DNA from: an uncultured bacterium
Lineage (GTDB): Bacteria > Verrucomicrobiota > Kiritimatiellia > CAIKKV01 > CAITUY01
Assembly: GCA_903895695.1 (NCBI GenBank)
Contig: CAITUY010000215.1
Coordinates: 1-64,000 of the forward strand
DNA: 64,000 nt
Direction of reading: 5' to 3'
The translations under genes were made by a program, and so were the position numbers. The notes beneath the pieces were generated by a model that saw only the letters and a program-made list of their open reading frames with translations, was not told the DNA's origin and searched no databases. Below, one piece after another: positions 26,568 through 35,900 of the stretch (within the stretch, counting starts at the first letter, position 1; each line of letters opens with the position of its first letter).

Positions 26568-27446
26568 ATGAGGAGACGATTATCTGGAAATCAGGAACTC
26601 ATGAAGGCAATGCAACCCAGTCTCTCAATGATTCCTGCGTTCCTGATTTCCAGATTGATCGGGATTGGATTGTGGAGCTTCCGGGGATGTCTCGCGTCGC
26701 TGACTCTTTTCGTTCTGGCCGATGCCTGGGGCGAGCCGTTCCCGGTGCCCACAAACACGCCCCTGACCGGCGTTACGTTCGTGGCATTCGACACGGAAAC
26801 GACCGGCCTGAGCGCGGAGCACGGCCGCCTGGTGGAAATCGCCGCGGTGAAGTTCAACCTGGACCGGGTGCTCGACCGACAGTCCTGGCTGATCAACCCG
26901 GGGATCCCGATTCCTGACGAGGCCCGGCGTGTCAATGGCATCTCCGATGCCATGGTCAGCAACTGTCCGCCGATCGCAGCAGTCCTACCCCAGTTCGTCC
27001 GATTCACCACGGGTACGGTGCTGCTGGCTCACAATGCCCGATTTGACCGCGGATTCGTGGCGACCGAGGCCAGGCGAAACAGCCTGGCGCTCCCGACGAG
27101 CCCTCTGCTCGACAGCCTGACCCTGTTCCGGGCCTGGTTCCCGGGCCCGCGCAGCTATGCCTTGGAACCCCTCACGACCAGCCTGCTGCCCGGGCTCACG
27201 AATGGAATCCCAACCGCCGCGGAGGGCGAACGAACGAATCGATTCCACACGGCGTTGTGGGATTCGGAATGCCTGGCGGCCCTCTTCGTGCGAGGAATGA
27301 CCAACCTGCCCCCAAAGGGGACGCTGGCCGATCTGTTGCGGGCGTCACGCGGCGCCTACTCATTCCGCAACGCGCGCCGCCAGTGGCGACCGGCCGGAGC
27401 CGGTCAAGCCTCGTCCGACGCCGCCCCCGACGAACTGGCGCCGTAG
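26568..27446 (+). CDS. Exported or membrane-anchored DnaQ-fold 3'-5' exonuclease
   Basis: 292 residues as the longest frame. The DEDDh exonuclease set is complete: Exo I FDTETTG near residue 74, Exo II LLAHNARFDRGF near 155 and Exo III RFHTALWDSECLA near 226. Unusually, a hydrophobic signal-like segment (LWSFRGCLASLTLFVLADAWG) precedes the domain, so the enzyme may be exported. The start is unsettled: ATG 26568, 26601 or 26628, or TTG 26670, which would give a neat signal peptide alone. The first 30 codons run through an inverted repeat (26582-26655), so the true start may lie after it. The 3' end overlaps the convergent lpxA gene by 43 bases. Confidence 0.8.
   Translation: MRRRLSGNQELMKAMQPSLSMIPAFLISRLIGIGLWSFRGCLASLTLFVLADAWGEPFPVPTNTPLTGVTFVAFDTETTGLSAEHGRLVEIAAVKFNLDRVLDRQSWLINPGIPIPDEARRVNGISDAMVSNCPPIAAVLPQFVRFTTGTVLLAHNARFDRGFVATEARRNSLALPTSPLLDSLTLFRAWFPGPRSYALEPLTTSLLPGLTNGIPTAAEGERTNRFHTALWDSECLAALFVRGMTNLPPKGTLADLLRASRGAYSFRNARRQWRPAGAGQASSDAAPDELAP
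26582..26655. repeat. 17-bp perfect inverted repeat at the 5' end of the exonuclease gene
   Basis: ATCTGGAAATCAGGAAC (26582-26598) is the exact reverse complement of 26639-26655, with 40 bases between. It resembles REP-like palindromic elements and here lies inside the longest open frame of the exonuclease gene, 14 bases after a GAGGAG that looks like a stranded ribosome site. Confidence 0.8.
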
Positions 27447-28216
27447 CGGCAGATGCCGCGTTTGGACTGCTCGATGAACGCCGCGAACTCCGCGGCGGGC
27501 GAGCCCGGCGCCGCGTCAGCCTTGATCTGCTCGACGGCCTGGCTAACGTTCAAGCCCGAGAGGAACAAACTCCCGAAAGCCGCCTTGACCGCCTTGCGCT
27601 GGTCGGGCGTCAGGCCCGCCCGGCGCATGCCAATCACGTTCATGCCCGCGACCCGGTTGCGTTCCATTCCACCAACCATGCAGAAGGGCGGCACGTCCTT
27701 GCCGAGCCCGGCGGCCCCGCCGACCATCGCCAATCGGCCGATCCGCACGAACTGATGAACCACCACGTGCCCGCTCAGGAAGGCCCGTTCCCCGACGTCG
27801 ACATACCCGCCCAACAGCGCGCCATTGGCGATGATCACTCCCGGACCCACGCAGCAGTTATGGCCGATGTGCGCGTTGGCCATCAGGAAGCAGTTATCGC
27901 CCACCTCCGTCACCGTGCCTTCCTTCGTGCCCCGGTGTACGGTCACGAACTCCCGCAAGGTCACGCCCTTTCCGATCCGCACGGATGACACCCCGCCCTT
28001 GAAACCCAGGTCCTGCGGCAGGTCGCCCAGCACCGCGCCAGCATGCACCCGACAACCCGCGCCCAGGCTCGTATGGCCAAGGATGGAGACATGGGGCCCG
28101 ATCGTGCAATCGTCGCCCACCTCGACGTCCCCCTCGATCACCGCAAACGGACCAACTGTGACGCCTGTCCCAAGCCGTGCCCGGGGATCGATCACTGCCG
28201 TGGAATGAATACTCAT
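27404..28216 (-). CDS. lpxA: Acyl-ACP--UDP-N-acetylglucosamine O-acyltransferase
   Basis: 270 residues from ATG 28216 (MSIHSTAVIDPRARLG), the usual LpxA start; a 16-residue longer frame is less likely. The left-handed beta-helix hexapeptide repeats run from residue 8 to about 190 (GTGVTVGPFAVIEGDVEVGD and so on). MANAHIGHNC near residue 120 holds the catalytic His. The C-terminal helical part is normal. It attaches a hydroxyacyl chain to UDP-GlcNAc, the first step of lipid A, so the cell has an LPS-type outer membrane. It follows radC by 28 bases on the same strand. No other lpx gene is nearby. Confidence 0.95.
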   Translation of the reverse strand: MSIHSTAVIDPRARLGTGVTVGPFAVIEGDVEVGDDCTIGPHVSILGHTSLGAGCRVHAGAVLGDLPQDLGFKGGVSSVRIGKGVTLREFVTVHRGTKEGTVTEVGDNCFLMANAHIGHNCCVGPGVIIANGALLGGYVDVGERAFLSGHVVVHQFVRIGRLAMVGGAAGLGKDVPPFCMVGGMERNRVAGMNVIGMRRAGLTPDQRKAVKAAFGSLFLSGLNVSQAVEQIKADAAPGSPAAEFAAFIEQSKRGICRYGASSSGAASDEA

Positions 28217-28244
28217 GCTCTCTTGCTTCCTTCCGCGCGGCGAC

Positions 28245-29018
28245 TCACTCCGCGAATTCGACAACCCCCGATTCGCGCAGGCTCACAAAATCCCGAACGC
28301 GTTCGGCCGAGGGCCGACCCAGGACGATGTGATCGAGCACCTTGATGCCGATCACCTGGCCGGCCTGGACCAGTTGCTTCGTGATCCGCACGTCTTCTGC
28401 CGAAGGCGTCGGGTCACCGGAGGGATGATTATGCACGAGAACCACCGCCGCGCAACCCCATTGGATGGCGCGCTTGAATACTTCGCGCGGGTGCACCAGG
28501 CTCGTGTCCAAAATCCCCCGGCTGACCTCCTCGGCGCCCCATTTGAGCCGGTTCTTGGAATCCAACGGCAGCGTCCAAAACCGTTCGTGGTCGAGCGGCT
28601 TGGCCGTTTCCCGCAGCATTGCCGCCGCATCCTCCGGCGACCGCACGACGCTGCCGCGCTCGTCGCGACGCTCCTCAGCGGTCCGCCGCGCCAGTTCCAG
28701 CGCCGCCTTGAGCATCTGGGCCTTGACCCTGCCCAACCCGCGCAGATTCTGGTTGTTCGTCAGTTCGTCAACAGAGGCCCGCGACAAGGCCGTCAAGGAG
28801 CCATAGGTGCGCAGAAGGCGCTCAGCCAGATCCACGACATTCATGCCGCGGGTCCCGGAGCGCAGCAGCAGGGCCAGCAGCACCTGGTCGGGCACGTTCT
28901 CCACCCCAAGCCGCTCGACGGCCTCGCGGGGGCGCAAACGCACCGGCATATCGCACAGCCGGTACGGGGCGGACGGATCGCGCAGGACAGGCACTGCAGA
29001 CAAGTCGGTTTCGCTCAT
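28245..29018 (-). CDS. radC: RadC-family JAB-domain protein
   Basis: 257 residues. The N-terminal helix-hairpin-helix part (about 30-115) includes LLRSGTRGMNV and LRGLGRVKAQML. The C-terminal JAB/MPN domain carries the metal set H196, H198 and D209 in VHNHPSGDPTPSAEDV. RadC is widespread; despite its name no clear repair role is proven, and JAB domains are often metal-dependent nucleases or peptidases. It is the upstream gene of a radC-lpxA pair. Confidence 0.93.
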   Translation of the reverse strand: MSETDLSAVPVLRDPSAPYRLCDMPVRLRPREAVERLGVENVPDQVLLALLLRSGTRGMNVVDLAERLLRTYGSLTALSRASVDELTNNQNLRGLGRVKAQMLKAALELARRTAEERRDERGSVVRSPEDAAAMLRETAKPLDHERFWTLPLDSKNRLKWGAEEVSRGILDTSLVHPREVFKRAIQWGCAAVVLVHNHPSGDPTPSAEDVRITKQLVQAGQVIGIKVLDHIVLGRPSAERVRDFVSLRESGVVEFAE

Positions 29019-29070
29019 GAGTGCCGAATGGTCTAACGTGCAAAGCTAACTTTGTCAATTTAAGTCTTAT

Positions 29071-29102
29071 ACTGTTCACTGTTCACTGTTAACCGTTCAC
29101 TG
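29071..29102. repeat. Short tandem repeat, 7-bp unit
   Basis: The unit ACTGTTC occurs twice in a row, followed by the variants ACTGTTA and ACCGTTC and a partial ACTG. It lies in the 140-base divergent spacer between radC and tadA, which otherwise shows nothing. Confidence 0.6.
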
Positions 29103-29159
29103 CCCCCACCCCCCACTCCCGCATTGACCGCTGCGCCCGCGCCCGCCTACCATGGCGCG

Positions 29160-29651
29160 ATGTTCGACCGATCACACGACCATTATATGCGCCAGGCCCT
29201 TGCCGAGGCGCAGAAGTCCGCGGAAGCCGACGAGGTGCCCGTGGGCGCCCTCGTTGTGCGCGCGGGCGTGGTCATCGGCCGCGCCCACAACCAGGTGGAG
29301 TTGCTCAAGGATCCCACCGCGCATGCCGAGATGATTGCCATTACCCAGGCCGCCGCGGCCGTCGGTGACTGGCGGCTAACGGAGACGACGCTCTATGTCA
29401 CCAAAGAGCCCTGCCCCATGTGCGCGGGTGCGATCGTGCTGGCACGAATTCCCACGGTCGTGTTCGGCGTGTCCGATCCCCTGCGCGGCGGCGCGGTATC
29501 CGTCTTCACGATCCTGAATCATCCTCAGTTGAACCACCGGCCGGAGATCGTGCAAGGTGTGCTGGAAGGCGAGTGCCGCGAAATGCTGCAAGCCTTCTTC
29601 AGGGAGAGGCGCCGGAAAGCGCCGGCCGTTCCTGAAGCAGACGGAACCTGA
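29160..29651 (+). CDS. tadA: tRNA-specific adenosine deaminase
   Basis: 163 residues from the ATG at 29160; the longer frame from a TTG at 29124 adds a proline/alanine-rich tail unlike the family. Zinc-site motifs are complete: HAEM (TAHAEMIAI) and PCPMCAGAI. The DHYMRQALAEAQ opening and the FGVSDPLRGGAVSVF segment are typical. It converts A34 to inosine in tRNA-Arg(ACG). It is divergent from radC and ends 12 bases before the convergent O-antigen-ligase-like gene. Confidence 0.93.
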   Translation: MFDRSHDHYMRQALAEAQKSAEADEVPVGALVVRAGVVIGRAHNQVELLKDPTAHAEMIAITQAAAAVGDWRLTETTLYVTKEPCPMCAGAIVLARIPTVVFGVSDPLRGGAVSVFTILNHPQLNHRPEIVQGVLEGECREMLQAFFRERRRKAPAVPEADGT

Positions 29652-29663
29652 TCGAAAAAGCGG

Positions 29664-30881
29664 CTAGGCCGCCCCGACCCGCCGCTGCGCGCCTATGAGC
29701 CCGGCGAACAGCGCCAGCACCATCATCAGTTCGGAATTGCCGAAGTTGTACTCAACCACGCCGTTGAGCAGCAGCCCGAGCACGACCAGCAGGCCGGCCA
29801 CCGCCACCGCGTAGGCCGGAGGCGGCTCGCTCCGCGCCAATCGCACGCCCCGTACCGCAGCACCCACCAGCCACGCCATCCAGACCGTATAGACGGCCAG
29901 CCCGAGCCAGCCCGTCTCGACCAGGACCTGGGCCCAGTTGGCGTGCACGTGGTTCCTATTTCGCTCTACGCGATTATCAGCCTTTCGCATCAGCTCATTC
30001 GTGAGCGCTCCATAGCCGACGCCATGGGGATAAGCCTTGATCAAGGCCGGCGTGATGCGCGTCCACATCGTCAGCCGGCCGCCACCCCGGTCGTCGAACT
30101 CGCGCTGCAACTGGCCCAACCGGACCCGCACCGGCGGCAGTGCCGCCAGCACCGCCAGGATGACCAGCAAACCGAGCCACGTGCGCCAGCGGGCGTGAGC
30201 CAGCACCACGCCGCCCGCCAACACGACGGCACAGATCCACGAACCGCGCTTGAAATTGAGCAGCAAGCCGGCCGCCTGGACGACGAGCGCCAATGCCAAC
30301 GCGCCAGCCAGCCGCCGGTCGGCGCGCCAGGCCAGGAGCAGCAACACCAACGTGATCACCAGGCCCAGCATGAGCACCTGGCCGTCGGCCATGGACCCGC
30401 GATCGATCAGCGCCGTCAGAAAATCCGGCTTTGGCCGCCACCAGGCCATGACCGGGTTTCTCACCGTGGTCTCAAGTCCCTTGACTACACAACCCGCCAC
30501 GAACGCCAGCACCAGGGCTCGCAGCCGACCCGGGTTGCGCAACAGCATGACGGTCACCGGGATCAGCAGAAACCAGCATAACTTGCCGGTCTTCCGCCAG
30601 AGTCCATGGGGATCGACGCCCGCCAGCGTGCTGCCCACGGCGACCGCGCCGAACGCCGCGGCAAACCAGGCCTCGGCCGGCCAGCGGAACATGATCCGCC
30701 GGGTTGCCAAGCCCGTGACGCTGGCGGCAAAGCAAAGCCCGGCAAACATCTGGCCCAGGGCGATCGAAAACGCGATCGAAAATGCGGTACTGACCAGAAA
30801 TACGTACGCAATACCGTCGGGATCGCGCTCTTGGAAGAAGCGTTTGATGTCGGCCCAGCCCGCGTTGCAGTGATTGCACAT
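29664..30881 (-). CDS. O-antigen ligase-like membrane protein (Wzy/WaaL family)
   Basis: 405 residues with about ten to twelve membrane helices. The large periplasmic loop and flanking helix carry the O-antigen ligase family pattern: LLLNFKRGSW near residue 210, then RITPALIKAYPHGVGYGALTNE and RNRNHVHANWAQVLVETGWLGL near 317. The HxxxxQ(x)LxExG(xx)G segment is the family hallmark. Such enzymes join polysaccharide to lipid A core or to another carrier. It starts 18 bases after the PP2C-like gene, so the two are co-transcribed. A second ligase gene is at 54900-56111. Confidence 0.85.
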   Translation of the reverse strand: MCNHCNAGWADIKRFFQERDPDGIAYVFLVSTAFSIAFSIALGQMFAGLCFAASVTGLATRRIMFRWPAEAWFAAAFGAVAVGSTLAGVDPHGLWRKTGKLCWFLLIPVTVMLLRNPGRLRALVLAFVAGCVVKGLETTVRNPVMAWWRPKPDFLTALIDRGSMADGQVLMLGLVITLVLLLLAWRADRRLAGALALALVVQAAGLLLNFKRGSWICAVVLAGGVVLAHARWRTWLGLLVILAVLAALPPVRVRLGQLQREFDDRGGGRLTMWTRITPALIKAYPHGVGYGALTNELMRKADNRVERNRNHVHANWAQVLVETGWLGLAVYTVWMAWLVGAAVRGVRLARSEPPPAYAVAVAGLLVVLGLLLNGVVEYNFGNSELMMVLALFAGLIGAQRRVGAA

Positions 30882-30899
30882 GCTTCCAGTCCTGTTCGC

Positions 30900-32690
30900 C
30901 TATTGCCCGGACGACGGGTCCAGCCCAGCCCCGGGCAAATTCACCCATTCCTCAACACCGGCCAGAAGCGTGGCCACGAGCGCGACGTTCCCCTGCTGCC
31001 ACCACTTGGACACGTCGGGATACTTCTTCCGGTCGGCCAGGATCGTCTCCCGAATCACCAGGATGCGGTCGATCCACGGGCGCAGGGATTGGTCTGCGGT
31101 GGCCCGCGCCGAGGCCGCTGCCTCGTCCAACGATTCGATCATCAAATAAAGCTCCTGCCACGCCAAATCGCCAGCCGCCACTGCAATCCGAATATCCTTG
31201 CGGGGATAGACGTCAGGCTCAATGTTCCGCCCGGCGGCAATCTGATCTTCGGCCCATTGGCGAACCTGGGCGATCCGCCGCTGATGCTCGGCGAAAGCGC
31301 CAACGACCTCGGCGACATTGGTGATGCTTGACCGGCCGCCTAGCGCGGCGAGCAGCGCAGGAATCCGCCGATTGAGATCCCCGAGCCTGGCCACCACCTG
31401 TTCCTCACGCGCGGCCCAGGTCGCCAGTTGCCGGGGCGAATCCCAACGGCCTGTCTCCAGGGCGCGTTCCACGGCCGCCTGGCGCGGGTCAGAGACCGGT
31501 GCTTCGGACACCGTGGACCCGGAGCCTGACGAGGCGCCAACCGCGAGTGGCGCGGGCGCCGGGATGGGCGCCTCCACGGGTGTCGTCACTGGCGCCGGGA
31601 TCGGTTCGGTCGCAACGCAGGACGTCACTCCCGTGGCGAGCGCAATGCCCGGCGCCCCGCTGTCACGCAATAGCTCGGGTAACAGCGCAACGCGCGCGGC
31701 GGGCTCGGTCTTTGCGACTGGCCTTGGCGACCAAGCTTGCCGGGGCCCGATGGCCGCCATCGTCCGGCTCTTGCTATGCTGATCAAAGAACGGCACGGCA
31801 TGGACAAGCAACGTCACCACCACGACCGCCAGCAAACACACCGCGATCATCACCCTCTTACCCAGTCGCTCATTACCCGACCAGTCGATTCGGGCGGCAT
31901 GATGCCGGTTTGCCCCGGATGCGACGACCTCTTCGACCGGCACCCACCCTGGATCGACAACCACGACCGAGATGTTGTCTTCGCCGCCCGCCGCATTAGC
32001 TTCGTCAACCAACACCTGCGCCAATGCCTGGACGCCGGCGCCCGCTTCGCGTCTCAGAATCCGTCGCAACGCCTTGTCCGGCAGCATGTGGGTGAGCCCT
32101 GCTGAGCATAACACGACGCGGTCACCGGTCTGCAGGCTGATCTCATTTGTCTCCAAGGCGGCATGCTCACAGAGCCCGATGCCGCGGGTCAGCTCATGAT
32201 TGGCGGCAAGAGGCACTTCGCAATTGCCGCCGGTCAGTTCGGCGCCGTACGTGTGATCGACCGTGAAGCACTCAAGATTCCCATTCCGGAAGCGGTAGAG
32301 GCGGCTGTCGCCGACATGTATCGCCATGCCCTCACCCGGAACACGCGGATCCAACACGAGCGCCACGAGGGTACTGCACATTTCGCCGACATCGCGCTTC
32401 CTCGCCTCTTGCCGGATTGAGGCATCGACGCGGTCGACGGCGGTCCGCACGCAGGCGACACGAGCAGCAAGACCCAGCCCCCTCCACGCGTCACCGCCCT
32501 GCTGGACCTCGGCCTCCAGCGCATCAACCACGGCTTTGCTGGCCACGTCGCCGTTCAGACCCACACCCAGGCCGTCCGCAATGCAAAAGAAGCCAGCGTC
32601 GGGAAGAACCCCGATGGCGTCCTCATTGGTCTTCTGCCGTCGGCCGACGTCCGTGATCCCAGCGGCGCAAACCTTCCCGGTCCCCGTCAT
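30900..32690 (-). CDS. Membrane-anchored PP2C-like protein with a missing metal ligand
   Basis: 596 residues. Residues 8-247 have the PPM/PP2C fold: E23-D24 (NEDAIGVL), D39-G40 (IADGLGVGLNGD), VGDSRLYR near 127 and EDNISVVVVD near 237. The canonical DGMGG is altered to DGLGV, and the Asp of the motif SDGL is Ala: CSAGLTHML, A197. That Asp normally binds metal. One transmembrane helix (about 280-299) follows, then a proline-rich linker and a helical domain of about 170 residues outside the membrane with no recognised name. It could be a weak phosphatase or a pseudophosphatase that senses through its outer domain. GAGG precedes the start. Confidence 0.85.
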   Translation of the reverse strand: MTGTGKVCAAGITDVGRRQKTNEDAIGVLPDAGFFCIADGLGVGLNGDVASKAVVDALEAEVQQGGDAWRGLGLAARVACVRTAVDRVDASIRQEARKRDVGEMCSTLVALVLDPRVPGEGMAIHVGDSRLYRFRNGNLECFTVDHTYGAELTGGNCEVPLAANHELTRGIGLCEHAALETNEISLQTGDRVVLCSAGLTHMLPDKALRRILRREAGAGVQALAQVLVDEANAAGGEDNISVVVVDPGWVPVEEVVASGANRHHAARIDWSGNERLGKRVMIAVCLLAVVVVTLLVHAVPFFDQHSKSRTMAAIGPRQAWSPRPVAKTEPAARVALLPELLRDSGAPGIALATGVTSCVATEPIPAPVTTPVEAPIPAPAPLAVGASSGSGSTVSEAPVSDPRQAAVERALETGRWDSPRQLATWAAREEQVVARLGDLNRRIPALLAALGGRSSITNVAEVVGAFAEHQRRIAQVRQWAEDQIAAGRNIEPDVYPRKDIRIAVAAGDLAWQELYLMIESLDEAAASARATADQSLRPWIDRILVIRETILADRKKYPDVSKWWQQGNVALVATLLAGVEEWVNLPGAGLDPSSGQ

Positions 32691-32847
32691 TGTCCCCTCT
32701 CATGGCGACAGGCTGCGTCACCGGCCGCCGGCCGGAGCGGCTTCCCGCAAAACGACATCATCCCTTTCGTCTACCCCACGTTTCGCCCAGCGTCAACCGC
32801 TATTTGCCGCCACCGCGTTCGAACACAGCCCGCGGCGGCCCCGGGTT

Positions 32848-32864
32848 GGCTCGCGGGGCGAGCC
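32848..32864 (-). terminator. Short GC hairpin downstream of the propeller gene
   Basis: GGCTCGC (32848-32854) pairs perfectly with GCGAGCC (32858-32864), loop of three, about 40 bases after the stop of the giant gene. There is no T-tract. The remaining spacer (32691-32904) shows no gene. Confidence 0.3.
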
Positions 32865-32904
32865 CGATCAAAGAGCGGCGAATCCTGCGCCGGCCGGCCC
32901 CGGC

Positions 32905-35900
32905 CTATCGCGTCGTCCTGATCCGATAGAAAAACGCGCCGTTGGTCGCCGCCGCGTCAATCCGTGTCGTGGTAATCCCCGTGGGCGGCACGTTCGTGAA
33001 GATTGCGGTCCAAAATTCGCCGGTCTGGCCAAGATGCTGCAGACGTTCGAGGTACTGCCAGGTGCCGGTCCCGCCTCCCCAGTCAACGCGCATGCCATTG
33101 GTGCCGGGGACAATGGCTACAATCCGCAGAACTGAATTCGAATCGAGCGGATCGGTGTCGCTCGCCCATTCGCACCAGGTCGGCATGCCGTCGTGATCCT
33201 GATCGTCTAATGCCTCCTCGCTCCAGGTCCGGTTCGTCAAACCATGCAGCGCCAGCCACCATTCTGGAGTGTCGTGCACGCTCAGATTCTCAGCAAAACA
33301 CGCAACCACGGTTTCCGGTCTCGTAACCGGCAGGCTCACGGTGTCGGCGCCAAAGGTCACGGTGCCGGTCCAACAATCAAAATGGTAGTAGGGATCAGCG
33401 GTGGCTTGAAGTTGCAGGTTCGCCTCGGTCCCATACCAACCGCTCGTGGGCGCCACGCGTCCATGCGACGTTACCGCAATGTCCAGCCAGTAGTTGGTCG
33501 TCCAAACCCAGGCGAGTACGGAGTCGTTGGTGATGATGAACGATACGCCATTCGAGGCGCCGCCAGCCGGAGTACTGCCGGCGCCGCTCCAGCCCGAGGA
33601 CACATATTGCGTTGTTCCCTGTTGCACCATGGGATCGATCTGACACGTCTGAAGCGTGCCGCGTATCACCCTGTTCGTGCCTTGGGCCGGCACGGCCGCC
33701 CCGTACGGCGAGGTCACGATCAATGCGGCCAGGGGCGCCAGCGCCAGAGAGTGATACTGGCCCCCGGATACCGCCACCGCGCGCGTCAGGCCCAGGGGCA
33801 CGTTCGTCTGGCCGAAGGAATTGAACCCCCAGGCCGCGACTGTCCCATCTTCCCTCACGGCGAACGAATGGTATGACCCTCCGGCTACGGCCACAACATT
33901 CGTCAACCCCACCGGCACGTTCGTCTGGCCATAGGTGTTGTCTCCCCAAGCCACCAACGTCCCATCGGCGCGGAGCGCTACTGAATGCGACTGCCCGGCC
34001 GCCACGGCCACGGCATTGGTCAGGCCGGCCGGCACGTTGGTCTGACCATTGCTGTTGGAACCCCAGGCCGCGACCGTCCCATCCGAGCGCAATGCCAGCG
34101 AGTGGGCCCCGCCGCCAGCCACGGCCATCATGTTGGTCAACCCCGCCGGCACGTTGGTCTGACCATTGCTGTTGGAACCCCAGGCCGCGACCGTCCCATC
34201 TGCGCGCAAGACGACCGCATGATTGCCGCCGCCCGCCATGGCCACGATGTTGGTCAACCCGGCCGGCACGTTCGTCTGGCCGAGGCTATTGTCGCCCCAC
34301 GCCATCACCGTCCCGTTCGAGCGCAGTGCCAGCGAGTCGGTAAGTTCAGCCGACACAGCCACCGCATCGGCCAGGCCGGGTGGCACGTTGGTCTGGCCTT
34401 TGCCGTTCCCGCCCCAGGCGGCGACCTTCCCATCCCCGCGCAGCGCCAGCGAGTGGAATGACCCGCCAGCCACATCCACCGCATTCGTCAGCCCCGCCGG
34501 GACATTCGTCTGGCCGGACGTGTTGCTCCCCCACGCCATGACCAGGCTTGGCGGCGAAACCGCGCTCAGTTGGAGGCGCACCGCCACAGTCAGCGGGCTG
34601 TTCGTCGTGGGCGGGGCGCTAAACGTCAACCGGCCCAGGTACGCCCGTGAGGTCAGGCCTCTTGTCGCAACCCGCACGACCGGCGTCACGCCCGCTCCGG
34701 CCGCCAGCGTGCCGGTTGGACTGTCCACATTCAGCCAAACGGCGTCGCTCCGGATCGTGTAGTAAAGCGGTCCGTCTCCCGCATTGGTCAGGCCGATCGA
34801 CTGCGGCGCCAGGGCGTCATGGACCTGTCCGGAGAACACAAGGCTCAGGGGCGCGACCGCCATTGTGGCCTGTGTGAACCGCGCGTGAATCTGCCGCGAT
34901 CCCGTGACCGGCACACTCAGCGCCTGCCCGTTCGGCGTGCAGTCGTTCGTATCCCCGTCCCAACCCAGGAAGACGTAACCCGGCCAGTTCGAGGCCGTCA
35001 CCGTTATATTGGTGCCGGCTGCATACCAGCCGCTCGTCGGGCCCACGCCACCGAAGCCACTCGCCGACACGTCCAGCCGGTAGTTCGTGTTCCAGTGCCA
35101 GACGACACCCGAGTCGTTGGTGATCACGAACGCCACACGATTCGAAGCGCCACCCGCGGGCGCACAGCCGGTGCCCGTCCAACCGGTACACACGTATTGC
35201 GTGGTGCCCTGCACAAGGATCACCGGGTCGACCCGGCAGACCTGGGACGCATTTCGAACAACCCAGTTCGTGCCTTGCGCCGGCGCCGCCACGCCGCAAG
35301 GCGAACTCACGACAAGGCGCGCCGCAGGCGCAAGGACCAACGAATGGCTCCGACCGGCAGCCACCGCCACGACATTGGTAAGGCCCGTCGGCACATTCGT
35401 CTGCCCGAAGTCGCTGGTTCCCCAGGCCACGACCGTCCCATCCGCGCGCAACGCCAGCGAATGCTTCCCGCCGGCCGCCACGGCCACCGCGTTGGTCAGG
35501 CCCGCCGGCACGTTCGTCTGGCCAAAGGCATTGGATCCCCACGCCACCACCGTCCCGTCAGCGCGCAGCGCCAGCGAGTGATTGTCGCCTGCGACGACTG
35601 CCACCGCATTCGTCAGGCCTGACGGCGTGTTCGTCTGGCCCTGGGAACCGTCGCCCCACGCCACGACGGTCCCATTTCCGCGCAAGGCGACCGAGTGCGA
35701 GTGCCCTGCCGCCACCGCGAGCGCGTTGGTCAACCCCGCTGCTGTGTTCGTCTGGCCCAAGGAGTTGTCACCCCAGGTCACCACCGTCCCGTCCGCGCGC
35801 ACGCCCACCGAATGCATGCCGCCCGCGGCCACGGCCACCGCATTCGTCAAGTTCGCCGGCACGTCCGTCTGGCCCAGAGCATCGTCACCCCACGCCACCA

